From the NCBI RefSeq assembly GCF_019722725.1, contig NZ_CP077941.1, positions 1,860,001 through 1,924,000 on the forward strand: a stretch of 64,000 bases of DNA. The letters are read 5' to 3'. Source of the DNA: Vreelandella profundi (GTDB lineage: Bacteria > Pseudomonadota > Gammaproteobacteria > Pseudomonadales > Halomonadaceae). The notes below the pieces were generated by a model. The model ran no database searches, had not been told where the DNA came from, and worked only from the letters and a program-made list of their open reading frames with translations. Below are positions 37,314 through 45,332 of this stretch, one piece after another (position 1 is the first letter of the stretch; each line of letters starts with the position of its first letter). Made by a program: the position numbers and the translations under genes.

Positions 37314-37559
37314 GAAACCACCTCGAGGAATAAAAATTGGATTCTATATATTAAAAAGTAATTAATTTTATCATTAAATCCCGTAAACGCCTCGACTAAA
37401 TTGACGTGTTTCCAACTCGGAAAAACTAAAATGCAATAACTATATTTTAAAAAAGTATAAAAAAGAGACATTTTGTCAGCAATTGATTACATTCTGGTTA
37501 CGTATTTAGGGATAATCTTCGCGATTGAATTTTATTGGCATTTGTATGGAGATTCACGC

Positions 37560-38462
37560 ATGCCCGTGAATGAAATTGATGCACCACAGCAAATTAGTGC
37601 CGACCACTTTATCCCGCATATACCGGGCGTTATTTTTCAACTCCACCGCGCGCATAGCGGGCATATGCGATTTCCGTATTTAAAGGGCGGAGGCGTCGCT
37701 CTCAAGTATATTGACTGCGACCTACTTGCTCTAAATGCCGGACCGCTCGTTGAACAATTAACCGGTAACGATCACCCTAAAATCATGTCCGCTATAGAGC
37801 ACTCAGCACGCCTAATGCTGCCTCTTAAAACGCGCTTTAGGCTATCGCTTCCCAAAGGCGAGCCTCATTGGATTGCCGTTAGCGCCAGCCCCAAACCGGT
37901 CAGCGACGGCGTGCAATGGAACGGCATGATGATGGATATTAGTGATCATGTGGCCGAGGAACAGCGGCTACGCAAGCTATCCGATACAGACCCCCTGACC
38001 GAGTTGCCCAATCGGCGTAGGCTGATGGGACACCTAACCCACGTTGCGTCTCTAAGTGCTCGCCACGGAACCCCGCTTTCGATCATGATGATCGATATCG
38101 ATCACTTTAAACGCATTAACGACCGCTGGGGCCATCTGCATGGGGACGACGTCCTCAGGCAGTTAGCCACGCAGGCACAGACGCTAATGCGCCGTGAAGA
38201 CATGATTGCCCGCCTGGGAGGCGAAGAGTTTATGGTCGTGCTGCCGCTGACGCCGCTGCAGCAGTGCCATGCACTTGCCGACCGGTTACGACAAACTATC
38301 AGTGCGCATGACTTTGGCATGGGTTCAGGCCATGTCACGTTAAGTATAGGTGTTGCCGAATACCGCTGCGGCGAGCCTCTAACGAGCCTAATTGAGCGAG
38401 CGGATCAGGCGCTGTATAGCGCCAAAAGCGTAGGCCGCGACTGCGTTCGTCTTCTACGCTGA
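37560..38462 (+). CDS. Diguanylate cyclase with N-terminal PAS-like domain
   Basis: A 300-aa protein with an N-terminal PAS-like sensor region and a C-terminal GGDEF domain. The active-site loop is GGEEF at residues 220-224. An RRED inhibitory site lies just upstream, so product inhibition by c-di-GMP is likely. DPLTELPNRRRLMGHL and DIDHFKRINDRWGHLHGD also fit an active enzyme. The ATG at 37560 has GGAG 8 bases upstream. A TTG at 37473 would add a 29-residue hydrophobic stretch but has only a weak site. Confidence 0.88.
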   Translation: MPVNEIDAPQQISADHFIPHIPGVIFQLHRAHSGHMRFPYLKGGGVALKYIDCDLLALNAGPLVEQLTGNDHPKIMSAIEHSARLMLPLKTRFRLSLPKGEPHWIAVSASPKPVSDGVQWNGMMMDISDHVAEEQRLRKLSDTDPLTELPNRRRLMGHLTHVASLSARHGTPLSIMMIDIDHFKRINDRWGHLHGDDVLRQLATQAQTLMRREDMIARLGGEEFMVVLPLTPLQQCHALADRLRQTISAHDFGMGSGHVTLSIGVAEYRCGEPLTSLIERADQALYSAKSVGRDCVRLLR

Positions 38463-38534
38463 TAGCTACACTAATATTCGCTAATAAGCCGTACTTATGG
38501 CACATCAGCTCATCACCGCATCAGGAGTCCCCTC

Positions 38535-38873
38535 ATGGAAACGCTCGCCCGCTTAACGTGTGAACCATGCCGTAAAAATGTGACTCCACTGAATTCAAAA
38601 GAGGCATTCACGCGGCTAAAAAGCCTTAGCCAGTGGCAGATTGTTGAGCACGATGGCATCATGAAGCTGTCGCGATGCTTTAAGTTTCGCGATTTTGCTA
38701 GCGCACTGGCATTCACCCAGCGCGTTGGCGATCTTGCAGAGCAGGCCAATCATCACCCCGTTATTATCACGGAGTGGGCCAAAACCACCGTTACGTGGTG
38801 GACGCATGCCATCAAAGGCCTGCATTTAAATGACTTCATTCTTGCCGCCAGAACCGACGAGGTAGCCGACTAA
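38535..38873 (+). CDS. phhB: Pterin-4a-carbinolamine dehydratase
   Basis: A 112-aa PCD/DCoH protein. It contains the EQANHHPVI motif with the catalytic His pair and VTWWTHAIKGLHLNDF. It recycles the pterin cofactor of aromatic amino acid hydroxylases. It ends directly before the start of the aminotransferase gene, as phhB and phhC adjoin in Pseudomonas. The hydroxylase gene phhA is not here. Confidence 0.94.
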   Translation: METLARLTCEPCRKNVTPLNSKEAFTRLKSLSQWQIVEHDGIMKLSRCFKFRDFASALAFTQRVGDLAEQANHHPVIITEWAKTTVTWWTHAIKGLHLNDFILAARTDEVAD

Positions 38874-40064
38874 ATGTTTGAGCATATTGAGCGAGTCCCA
38901 GGAGACGCCATTCTCGGGCTGATCGAAGCTTTCAAAAAAGATACCAATCCGCAAAAAGTGGATCTAGGTGTTGGTGTTTACCGCGATACACAGGGCAATA
39001 CGCCGGTAATGCGCGCCGTGAAGGAAGCAGAAGCTCGCCTGCTCAAAAATGAAACGACGAAAACGTATATTGGCTCTCACGGTGCCCCAAGCTATGGAGA
39101 AGTAGTGCTGCCCATGGTGTTTGGCGCTGACTCCGCCGTATTAAAAGCCAATCGTGCCAGCGCCACCCAGTCTCCAGGCGGTACCGGTGCGCTGCGTCTT
39201 GCGGCTGACTTTATCGCCTCGCAGCTGCCGGGCAAAGGTATTTGGGTCAGCGATCCCACGTGGCCAAATCACCACGGCATTTTCACCGCAGCGGGTATTG
39301 AGCTTCACAAGTATCCCTATGTTGATCCTGATAACCGTCTGGATTTTGACGGTATGCGCGCCGCGCTAAACAGCATTCCACAGGGCGATGTCGTTGTCCT
39401 TCACGCCTGCTGCCACAACCCGACGGGCTTTGATCTTTCCCATGAGCAGTGGCAGGAAGTATTAGAGATTGTTCGCGAGCGCAAGCTGCTACCGCTGATC
39501 GATTTTGCGTATCAAGGATTTGGCGAAGGCTTAGAAGAAGACGCTTATGGCGTTCGCTTACTGGCTGAACAACTTGATGAAGTCATTATCACCAGTTCTT
39601 GCTCGAAAAACTTCGGCATTTACTGTGAGCGCACCGGCTGCTTGATAATGGTGGCGAAAGATAGCGAGCAGATGGAAAACATTCGCTCGCAGGCGGCGAT
39701 CGTTGCTCGGGAAAACTATTCCAACCCCCCGGCTCACGGCGGCTCTATTGTCAGCGAAATTCTACATGACGCAGAGCTTACTGCGCTGTGGCGTGAAGAG
39801 CTGACCGAAATGCGCGACCGCATTAATACACTGCGCCGCGATTTTGTTGAAGCACTGAAGCCTTACGGGCTGGATCAGAAATATGCGTGCGTTGCTGAAC
39901 AGCGCGGTATGTTCTCTTACACCGGCCTAACGCCGGAACAGGTCGATCGCCTACGTGATGAGTTTGGCATTTACATGGTACGTTCAGGCCGTGCCAACGT
40001 AGCGGGGTTTTCTAATGAAAATCTGCCCTACCTTGCCAAAGCTATTGCTGCCGTTAACGACTAG
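38874..40064 (+). CDS. Aromatic amino acid aminotransferase
   Basis: A 396-aa class I PLP-dependent aminotransferase of the AspC/TyrB/PhhC group. The PLP Lys is K245 in SSCSKNFGIYCERTG, and HACCHNPTGFDLS is also conserved. It transaminates Tyr and Phe with 2-oxoglutarate, and may also use Asp. It starts immediately after the phhB stop, so it is translated from the same message. The tyrosine-catabolic context favours a PhhC role, but TyrB and AspC activities cannot be separated by sequence alone. Confidence 0.92.
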   Translation: MFEHIERVPGDAILGLIEAFKKDTNPQKVDLGVGVYRDTQGNTPVMRAVKEAEARLLKNETTKTYIGSHGAPSYGEVVLPMVFGADSAVLKANRASATQSPGGTGALRLAADFIASQLPGKGIWVSDPTWPNHHGIFTAAGIELHKYPYVDPDNRLDFDGMRAALNSIPQGDVVVLHACCHNPTGFDLSHEQWQEVLEIVRERKLLPLIDFAYQGFGEGLEEDAYGVRLLAEQLDEVIITSSCSKNFGIYCERTGCLIMVAKDSEQMENIRSQAAIVARENYSNPPAHGGSIVSEILHDAELTALWREELTEMRDRINTLRRDFVEALKPYGLDQKYACVAEQRGMFSYTGLTPEQVDRLRDEFGIYMVRSGRANVAGFSNENLPYLAKAIAAVND

Positions 40065-40086
40065 CATTACGTTTTGTAATGCGTTA

Positions 40087-40115
40087 AATGCCCAGGCAAT
40101 GCCTGGGCATTTTTG
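40087..40115 (+). terminator. Terminator after the aminotransferase gene
   Basis: AATGCCCAGGC-AAT-GCCTGGGCATT is an 11-bp stem with a 3-base loop followed by TTTT. Confidence 0.93.
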
Positions 40116-40278
40116 TATCTTGGGATGCTATATCGACTTGTGTACAATTACCCGCTTGCCGCCAGAGCCTGGGGCGCCCGTGCGGCGCTCATTGCAACGC
40201 AACGACTGACCGATTAGTCAACTCCTCGGTACACTCAGCGAAGCCTTGTAAACAACCATCACACTTTAGAGGCCTATC

Positions 40279-41763
40279 ATGGCGGCTGCTAGCACCCACT
40301 ATCCGTGGTACAAAAAAGAAGATACCGACGCGTTCTTCGCGCTGTTTCAAAACAATATTGCCAATTTCGTTATCATCGCCATTACTATGCTAAACATGGG
40401 GTTCCCCTCTTCCATTGTTTATGGACAGGTATTGCCAGGCGCCGCAGTCGCCGTGATGGTGGGAAATTTTTACTATGCCTGGAGTGCGACAAGGCTGACG
40501 CGTAAAGAAAATCGTGCTGATGTAACGGCGCTGTCTTACGGCATATCAACCCCCGTTATGTTCGTATTTTTATTCGGTGTTTTGCTGCCCGCCAAGCAGC
40601 TAACTGGCGATGCGGAAATGGCCTGGAAAGTCGCCGTGGCCGCCTGTTTTATTAGTGGTGCCATCGAAGCCGCCATTAGCATTATTGGCCGCTGGGTGCA
40701 GCATCATTTGCCTCGCGCCGCTATGCTTGGAGCCGTTGCGGGTGTCGCGCTCACTTTCATTGCCGGTGAAATGCTGTTTAAGACCCTGGAAATGCCGATC
40801 ATTGGCCTACTGGTGTTAGCGATCATCATCGTCGGCTTAGTCGCGCGGGTCAGCATGCCTTTCAAGCTGCCTGCGTCTCTGTTTGCGATTATTGTCGGCA
40901 CGGCCATGGCCTATTTAATTGGCGATGCTGACACAGAGCGCTTCAGCGATGCTTTTACTCACCTAGGCTTCTACCCACTACTGCCTAACCTGGCATGGTT
41001 TGAAGGGTTGGGACTGCTGCTGACGAGCATGCTCGCCATACTCACGGTAGTGCTGCCCATCACCCTCTATAACGCTATTGAAACAATGAATAACGTAGAG
41101 GCAATGGAAGCGGCCGGCGACAAATATGATGTACGTGAGTGCCAGGCAGTAGACGGTGTAGGCACCATGATTGGAGCACTATTTGGCGGGGTATTCCCTA
41201 CCACGGTATACATTGCAACGGTGGGTGCTAAATGGATGGGCGCAGGGCGCGGCTATAGCCTGCTCAATGGAGCCGTTTATGCGCTTGCGACAATGTTCGG
41301 ATTAATCGCCGCGCTGGCAGCGATTATTCCCGTTTCCGTGGTCGCGCCTATTTTAGTTTTTGTTGGGATATCGATGATTGCGACGGCGTTTCAGGCCAAC
41401 GATACACGCTACTATCCTGCTGTTGCCTTGGCCATGCTGCCCTACTTCGCAAACTATGTGATGACACGCTTCAATCGTGGCGCCGGCGAAGTGGTTAGCG
41501 ATATTTCCAGCGCCATTGTCGTTATGGGCCAAGGCGCTATGTTTATGGCGATCCTGCTGGGCGCCATGACGGTGTCAGTCATCGATCATCACTTCAAACG
41601 CGCGGCAGCCTTTGCGGCTATTGCCGCAGGCTTTTCGTTTATCGGCTTAATGCATGCGCCTAAGCTTAGCTTTAACGCCGCGCCCGAATTTGTAATGGGC
41701 TACTTAGGAATGGCGTTACTGTTTGTATATTTCTCGTTTCAAGAATCAGCCCGAAAACGCTAA
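40279..41763 (+). CDS. Putative nucleobase (NCS2-like) permease
   Basis: A 494-aa protein with about 13-14 hydrophobic segments, resembling the xanthine/uracil permease superfamily (for example NNIANFVIIAITMLNMG, ENRADVTALSYGISTPVMF, and VFPTTVYIATVGAKWMGAGRGYSLLNG). The substrate cannot be assigned. It belongs to a different branch from both uraA and the AzgA-like protein here. The ATG at 40279 follows AGAGG by 7 bases. A TACAAT hexamer near 40142 could be its -10. It converges on the MATE gene, overlapping it by 4 bp at the stop codons. Confidence 0.82.
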   Translation: MAAASTHYPWYKKEDTDAFFALFQNNIANFVIIAITMLNMGFPSSIVYGQVLPGAAVAVMVGNFYYAWSATRLTRKENRADVTALSYGISTPVMFVFLFGVLLPAKQLTGDAEMAWKVAVAACFISGAIEAAISIIGRWVQHHLPRAAMLGAVAGVALTFIAGEMLFKTLEMPIIGLLVLAIIIVGLVARVSMPFKLPASLFAIIVGTAMAYLIGDADTERFSDAFTHLGFYPLLPNLAWFEGLGLLLTSMLAILTVVLPITLYNAIETMNNVEAMEAAGDKYDVRECQAVDGVGTMIGALFGGVFPTTVYIATVGAKWMGAGRGYSLLNGAVYALATMFGLIAALAAIIPVSVVAPILVFVGISMIATAFQANDTRYYPAVALAMLPYFANYVMTRFNRGAGEVVSDISSAIVVMGQGAMFMAILLGAMTVSVIDHHFKRAAAFAAIAAGFSFIGLMHAPKLSFNAAPEFVMGYLGMALLFVYFSFQESARKR

Positions 41764-43106
41764 TTGACGAATCCCGCCTGCCGGTGTGGGCGGGATAAAA
41801 TACGCGTTAGCACGCGCCAAGCCATTAAACCTGCCAGCAGATTTCCCACGGCCCCACCGGCCGCTAGCCCCCACCAGCCGAAGAGCTGAGACCCCACCCA
41901 TAGGCAAGGTAAGTAGCAAATAAATAGCCGCGCACTGGATAATAGCATCGCGCGCAATGGCCAACCCAAGGCATTGCCGGCAGAGACTACTAACATACAA
42001 ATGCCAAGAGCGGCGTAGCTAGGCAGTAAAAAGCGTATCAACAACGTAAGCTCACTTTGCACATCTGGATTGCCTGCTAGCGCCATGGCAAGCCAAGGAG
42101 CGCCAAGCGCCAGCACCACGCCAAGGCCTAGCTGCCAAAACAGCGCCACTTTGATAGCTAATTTCATCAACTGATGGATTTGCCCCCAGTCGCCCGCGCC
42201 ATAGCAGCGTCCCAGCCACGGTGGTAGTGACATCGTCATTGCCAGAATCACCATTAGCGAGAGCGTTTCCAAACGGCTCGCCAACCCCCAGGCGGCTACT
42301 TCGCTTTCACCCAGGCCTGCTACCACAGAAATAGCCAACATGGCCGCTAAGGGCGGCATCAGTTGACTGACCATGGCAGGGGCAGCAATTCCCGTAAACG
42401 GTCGCCATGACTGCTTGGCCTCTAGCCACAGCCCGTCTGTGGATGCCCACTGGCGGCGGGCCAGTTTCAAACCTGTGATCGCCAACCCTACTGAGAAAGC
42501 AATTGCGGTAGCCCAAGCAGCGCCTGGCAACCCCCAGCCCTGCCAATCACCTACACCGAAAATAAACACAGGATCGAGAACAAGATTGATGAGACTGCTG
42601 AGCACCATCATTTTACCCGGTAACCGAGTGTCTCCATGGGCGCGAAATACGCTATAGCTAAAATACAGCAGCGCCCCTAACCATGCAGATAGCAGCTGAG
42701 GCCCCCAGTAGATACGGATATAAGATAGCGTTGCTTCATCCGCCCCCAGCAGTTGAAAAATGGGCACATGAAATAACCACAAAACGATCGCCAATACGCC
42801 GATCACGCCACCGCCGGCCATTAACACTAGGCTGCTTAAGCGCTTTGCGCGCTCTTCTTCTCCAGAGCCCAGCGCCCGGGATATAAGTGCGGCGATAGCG
42901 ATCCCCATTCCCACCTGAATACCAATAATCAAAAATGACAACGGGAAGGTAAACGACTGGGCTGCCAATGGCGCGGTCCCCAAGCGGGCAATGAACGCGC
43001 TATCAACCAGTTGAAAACCCAATAGCGCCAGCACGCCAATAGCCATAGGCCACGTTTGGCGCCATAGGGTTGTCGCCAACTCTTTTTGATGCATAACGGC
43101 TACCAA
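41760..43106 (-). CDS. MATE family efflux transporter
   Basis: A 448-aa protein with 12 hydrophobic segments in two MatE repeats (WPMAIGVLALLGFQLVDSAF at the start of the first, AAPAMVSQLMPPLAAMLAIS in the second). MATE pumps export drugs or metabolites using sodium or protons; the substrate is unknown. The start is TTG at 43106, since a strong AAGGAG site lies 7 bases before it, while the next in-frame ATG (43094) is 19 bases away. A 16-bp repeat lies just upstream. Confidence 0.9.
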   Translation of the reverse strand: MVAVMHQKELATTLWRQTWPMAIGVLALLGFQLVDSAFIARLGTAPLAAQSFTFPLSFLIIGIQVGMGIAIAALISRALGSGEEERAKRLSSLVLMAGGGVIGVLAIVLWLFHVPIFQLLGADEATLSYIRIYWGPQLLSAWLGALLYFSYSVFRAHGDTRLPGKMMVLSSLINLVLDPVFIFGVGDWQGWGLPGAAWATAIAFSVGLAITGLKLARRQWASTDGLWLEAKQSWRPFTGIAAPAMVSQLMPPLAAMLAISVVAGLGESEVAAWGLASRLETLSLMVILAMTMSLPPWLGRCYGAGDWGQIHQLMKLAIKVALFWQLGLGVVLALGAPWLAMALAGNPDVQSELTLLIRFLLPSYAALGICMLVVSAGNALGWPLRAMLLSSARLFICYLPCLWVGSQLFGWWGLAAGGAVGNLLAGLMAWRVLTRILSRPHRQAGFVN

Positions 43107-43122
43107 GCACTCTCTCCTTACG

Positions 43123-43154
43123 ACAGGGGTTAATACATACAGGGCTTAATACAT
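43123..43154. repeat. 16-bp direct repeat upstream of the MATE gene
   Basis: ACAGGGGTTAATACAT and ACAGGGCTTAATACAT are adjacent and differ at one of 16 bases. They lie 17 bp before the MATE start and partly contain its ribosome-site flank. Confidence 0.85.
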
Positions 43155-43168
43155 CATCGGTTTAACGT

Positions 43169-43201
43169 AAAACGCCACCGCCCTTTTAAAGAGCGGTGGC
43201 G
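43169..43201 (-). terminator. Terminator after yceI
   Basis: On the minus strand CGCCACCGC-N11-GCGGTGGCG is followed by TTTT. It ends the cytochrome b561-YceI transcript. Confidence 0.85.
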
Positions 43202-43220
43202 CAAGCACTAAAGCACTGTA

Positions 43221-43808
43221 TTACTGACGAATGCCTTCGAAGGTCACATAGAGCTCAACTTCATGCATTGCCTCAGGGAAATCGCTCATGTCGATTCCAT
43301 AGTCGCTCAGCAGCAGCGTGGTGGTACCTTCGAAGCCTGCGCGAGAATTGCCCCACGGGTCATCGCCTTCACCCAGTAGCGTCACAGGCATTTCGATTTC
43401 TTGAGTTTCACCGTGCAGCGTTAGGTCACCCGTTAGCACGCCTTCGTCATCACCCGTTGACTCGAACCCTGTTGAGGTAAAAGTAGCCGTCGGAAATTCG
43501 CTCGCGTTCAGAAAGTCGCCGCTCAAGATATGACGATCACGCTCAGCGTGATTGCTATTCAAGCTATCAACCTGCACTTCGATTTCAGCAGAGGATGCGT
43601 CAAGGTCTTCAGAGTCATAAGAAAACTGACCGTCAAACGTTTCAAAGCTGCCTAAAAGGTAAGAAAAGCCCAGGTGGCTAATTTTGAACTGCACAAAAGC
43701 ATGCTGACCTTCCGTATCAAGCTGGTAATCAGCTGCCTGTGCTTGGCTCAATGGCACCAGTGCGAGGGCGGCAATAGCAGATGCAAATGCGGTTTTTTTG
43801 AACATCAT
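43221..43808 (-). CDS. YceI family periplasmic protein
   Basis: A 195-aa lipocalin-like protein with a Sec signal (MFKKTAFASAIAALALVPLSQAQA) and the YceI core, for example DTEGQHAFVQFKISHLGFSY and GDLTLHGETQEIEMPVTL. The family has a beta-barrel pocket that binds polyisoprenoid or amide-type ligands and is often linked to stress or pH response. Of two adjacent ATGs, 43808 is better spaced (8 bases) from a GAGGA site. It follows the cytochrome b561 gene, the same pairing as yceJ-yceI in E. coli. Confidence 0.92.
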   Translation of the reverse strand: MMFKKTAFASAIAALALVPLSQAQAADYQLDTEGQHAFVQFKISHLGFSYLLGSFETFDGQFSYDSEDLDASSAEIEVQVDSLNSNHAERDRHILSGDFLNASEFPTATFTSTGFESTGDDEGVLTGDLTLHGETQEIEMPVTLLGEGDDPWGNSRAGFEGTTTLLLSDYGIDMSDFPEAMHEVELYVTFEGIRQ

Positions 43809-43860
43809 TGATAATTCCTCTGTTGACTGAAAAGTCACTACGTTGGCTCAAAAGCGTCGT

Positions 43861-43910
43861 AGTGTTTAGAAAAAGTGCAGTGTTTAGAAAATATAGCGTT
43901 TAGAAAACAT
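43861..43910. repeat. Three tandem units of 16-18 bp between cytochrome b561 and yceI
   Basis: TTTAGAAAA recurs at 43865, 43883 and 43899 (steps of 18 and 16). The units read AGTGTTTAGAAAAAGTGC, AGTGTTTAGAAAATAT and AGCGTTTAGAAAACAT. Two related 20-bp segments lie just before, at 43823-43862. The array is in the leader of yceI or the spacer of the two-gene transcript. Confidence 0.85.
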
Positions 43911-43951
43911 AGCAATCGGTAACGCTTTTATCATGACCTGTGAGCACAGCA

Positions 43952-44521
43952 TCAACGTACGCTGCGATTGCTACGCTGGGCGTGAACAGGATTCACCATA
44001 CGCACCAGCGTCTTATTACGATTCAGCCAATGGTGTTTTAGCGCAGCAAGCGTATGGCCTGCAGCTAAAAACATCAGCGTTAGAGCGCTATACCAGTGGA
44101 CGTCACCTGCAAGGCTTGCCTGATTGGGAAAATTTTGCAGCAACGCCGGGACTTCAAACCAACCAAAAACGCTGACGCCGCGACCATTGGCAGTAGAAAT
44201 TAAGTAGCCACTGACCATTACCAGCAGCACAACCGCATATAGCCCGATATGTCCTAAGTGGGCCGCAATAATTTCTAAGCGGCGGCCTTCCAGTTGGGGT
44301 GTAGGCTGGCATAAGCGCCACACCAAGCGCCCTAGAGTAGCAAACAAGAGTAAAACACCAATTGAGCGGTGTACCCATGGGCCTTGATTATACCAAGGAT
44401 CATAATAGCCCAACCCCGTCATCCACCAGCCCAGTGCAAATAAGCCAATAATAACCAGGGCACTTAACCAGTGAAGCAGAATACTGACGATCCCCCAGCC
44501 ACGCTGCGTGTTACGCCACAT
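43952..44521 (-). CDS. Cytochrome b561
   Basis: A 189-aa, four-helix membrane di-heme protein. His residues in SILLHWLSA, GPWVHRSIG, and the C-terminal HTLAALKHHW are the likely heme ligands; AAHLGHIGLYAVVLLVMVSGYL is also typical. It probably oxidises ubiquinol or passes electrons to a periplasmic partner. It lies upstream of the YceI gene, 113 bp apart, as a YceJ-like partner. Confidence 0.92.
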   Translation of the reverse strand: MWRNTQRGWGIVSILLHWLSALVIIGLFALGWWMTGLGYYDPWYNQGPWVHRSIGVLLLFATLGRLVWRLCQPTPQLEGRRLEIIAAHLGHIGLYAVVLLVMVSGYLISTANGRGVSVFGWFEVPALLQNFPNQASLAGDVHWYSALTLMFLAAGHTLAALKHHWLNRNKTLVRMVNPVHAQRSNRSVR

Positions 44522-44768
44522 TAGTTATTCCTCACTTTATTAACGGCTGTTTGCTGTGACGATTGGCACATACTGAAGGCTAATCATTTATTAGCAGCCA
44601 GCATACCGTTTAGCGCTAGTGGAATCTGCTGAAAAAACCAGAAAAAGTCATTCGTAAAAATCATTGATTAGCGCGCTAGCAATAGCCAATAGCAGCACTG
44701 GTGTCACATTGACCTCGGCTGACATAAAGCTTTACAGCGAAACAAAACAGCAAAACAGGCGCCTCGAT

Positions 44769-44789
44769 TCATTCTAAAATATAGAATGA
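44769..44789. promoter_or_regulatory. Inverted repeat, candidate operator
   Basis: TCATTCTA-N5-TAGAATGA is a perfect 8-bp inverted repeat in AT-rich DNA, about 45 bp upstream of a possible -10 element. It resembles operators bound by winged-helix (ArsR-type) repressors in form only; the protein is unknown. Confidence 0.5.
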
Positions 44790-44844
44790 TAAGTGCAATT
44801 TAAATCAATTTTTATATTTTATTAGCGGGCTTACAATAGTCACA

Positions 44845-44860
44845 TGTTCGAAAACGAACA
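44845..44860. promoter_or_regulatory. Inverted repeat at probable transcription start
   Basis: TGTTCG-AAAA-CGAACA is a perfect 6-bp inverted repeat immediately downstream of a TACAAT hexamer. It could be an operator or the start of a leader hairpin. Confidence 0.45.
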
Positions 44861-44913
44861 CGGCGAAATCGCCACCAATACATAATTGAAGCACGCTAAT
44901 GAGGTTAACTATC

Positions 44914-45192
44914 ATGAACAAATTTACCGCAGCCGCCGCCATTGCCCTGACACTTTTTTCTGGTGCAGCACTGGCAGAAAGAGGCTCGGATGAATTAAAT
45001 GAAGTCGCTCACGCTACTTCTCAGATTCAGCACCCAACAATTGCCGAGCGCAGCATGACGCCAAGCGATTTAACTGCCGTGAATGGCGATGATGCAAAAA
45101 ATGCGGTTAGCCATCCAAAGTCGACGGCCCAATATCAAAGTAATGGCGGACAAGACATCGCACTTACTGAATTAACGTCAAGAAATTCGTAA
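44914..45192 (+). CDS. Small exported protein of unknown function
   Basis: A 92-aa protein with a clear Sec signal (MNKFTAAAAIALTLFSGAALA, cleavage before ERGSDE). The mature part of about 71 residues is hydrophilic, has no Cys, and is rich in Ser, Thr, Asn, Gln and Ala. I recognise no family. The ATG at 44914 has GAGGT 9 bases upstream; an ATG five codons earlier lacks a site. The promoter region contains several palindromes, suggesting regulated expression. It is followed by a terminator shared with metZ. Confidence 0.7.
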   Translation: MNKFTAAAAIALTLFSGAALAERGSDELNEVAHATSQIQHPTIAERSMTPSDLTAVNGDDAKNAVSHPKSTAQYQSNGGQDIALTELTSRNS

Positions 45193-45268
45193 TACGGATA
45201 GCTGTAGGCTCTCATTCAAGCCGATATCCAGCGGCGCTTTTTAAACATTTTAAGTGCCGCTTTAAAAC

Positions 45269-45297
45269 ACACAACCCCACTTCTGGTGGGGTTGTGT
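45269..45297. terminator. Terminator between small exported gene and metZ
   Basis: ACACAACCCCAC-TTCTG-GTGGGGTTGTGT is a 12-bp stem. On the minus strand it is followed by GTTTTAAA, so it best serves metZ. A second weaker hairpin (about 45231-45262, AGCGGCGCTT with AAGTGCCGCT) lies beside it. Confidence 0.8.
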
Positions 45298-45332
45298 CGT
45301 TTCAAAACAATAAAAGTAGAGCCACTGGTCTT

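Larger units (their letters stand above)
44522..44913. other. Intergenic region between cytochrome b561 and a small exported protein
   Basis: This 392-bp, AT-rich region has no supported gene. It holds three inverted repeats: TCATTCTA-N5-TAGAATGA (44769-44789), TGTTCG-AAAA-CGAACA (44845-44860), and GGCGAAATCGCC (44862-44873). A TACAAT hexamer (44832-44837) could be the -10 of the small gene downstream, which would put the second repeat at the transcription start. Confidence 0.5.

Noticed and set aside
37473-37559. TTG-initiated N-terminal extension of the diguanylate cyclase
   Set aside because: The ribosome site is weak and the ATG at 37560 has a well-placed GGAG; a short hydrophobic leader remains possible.
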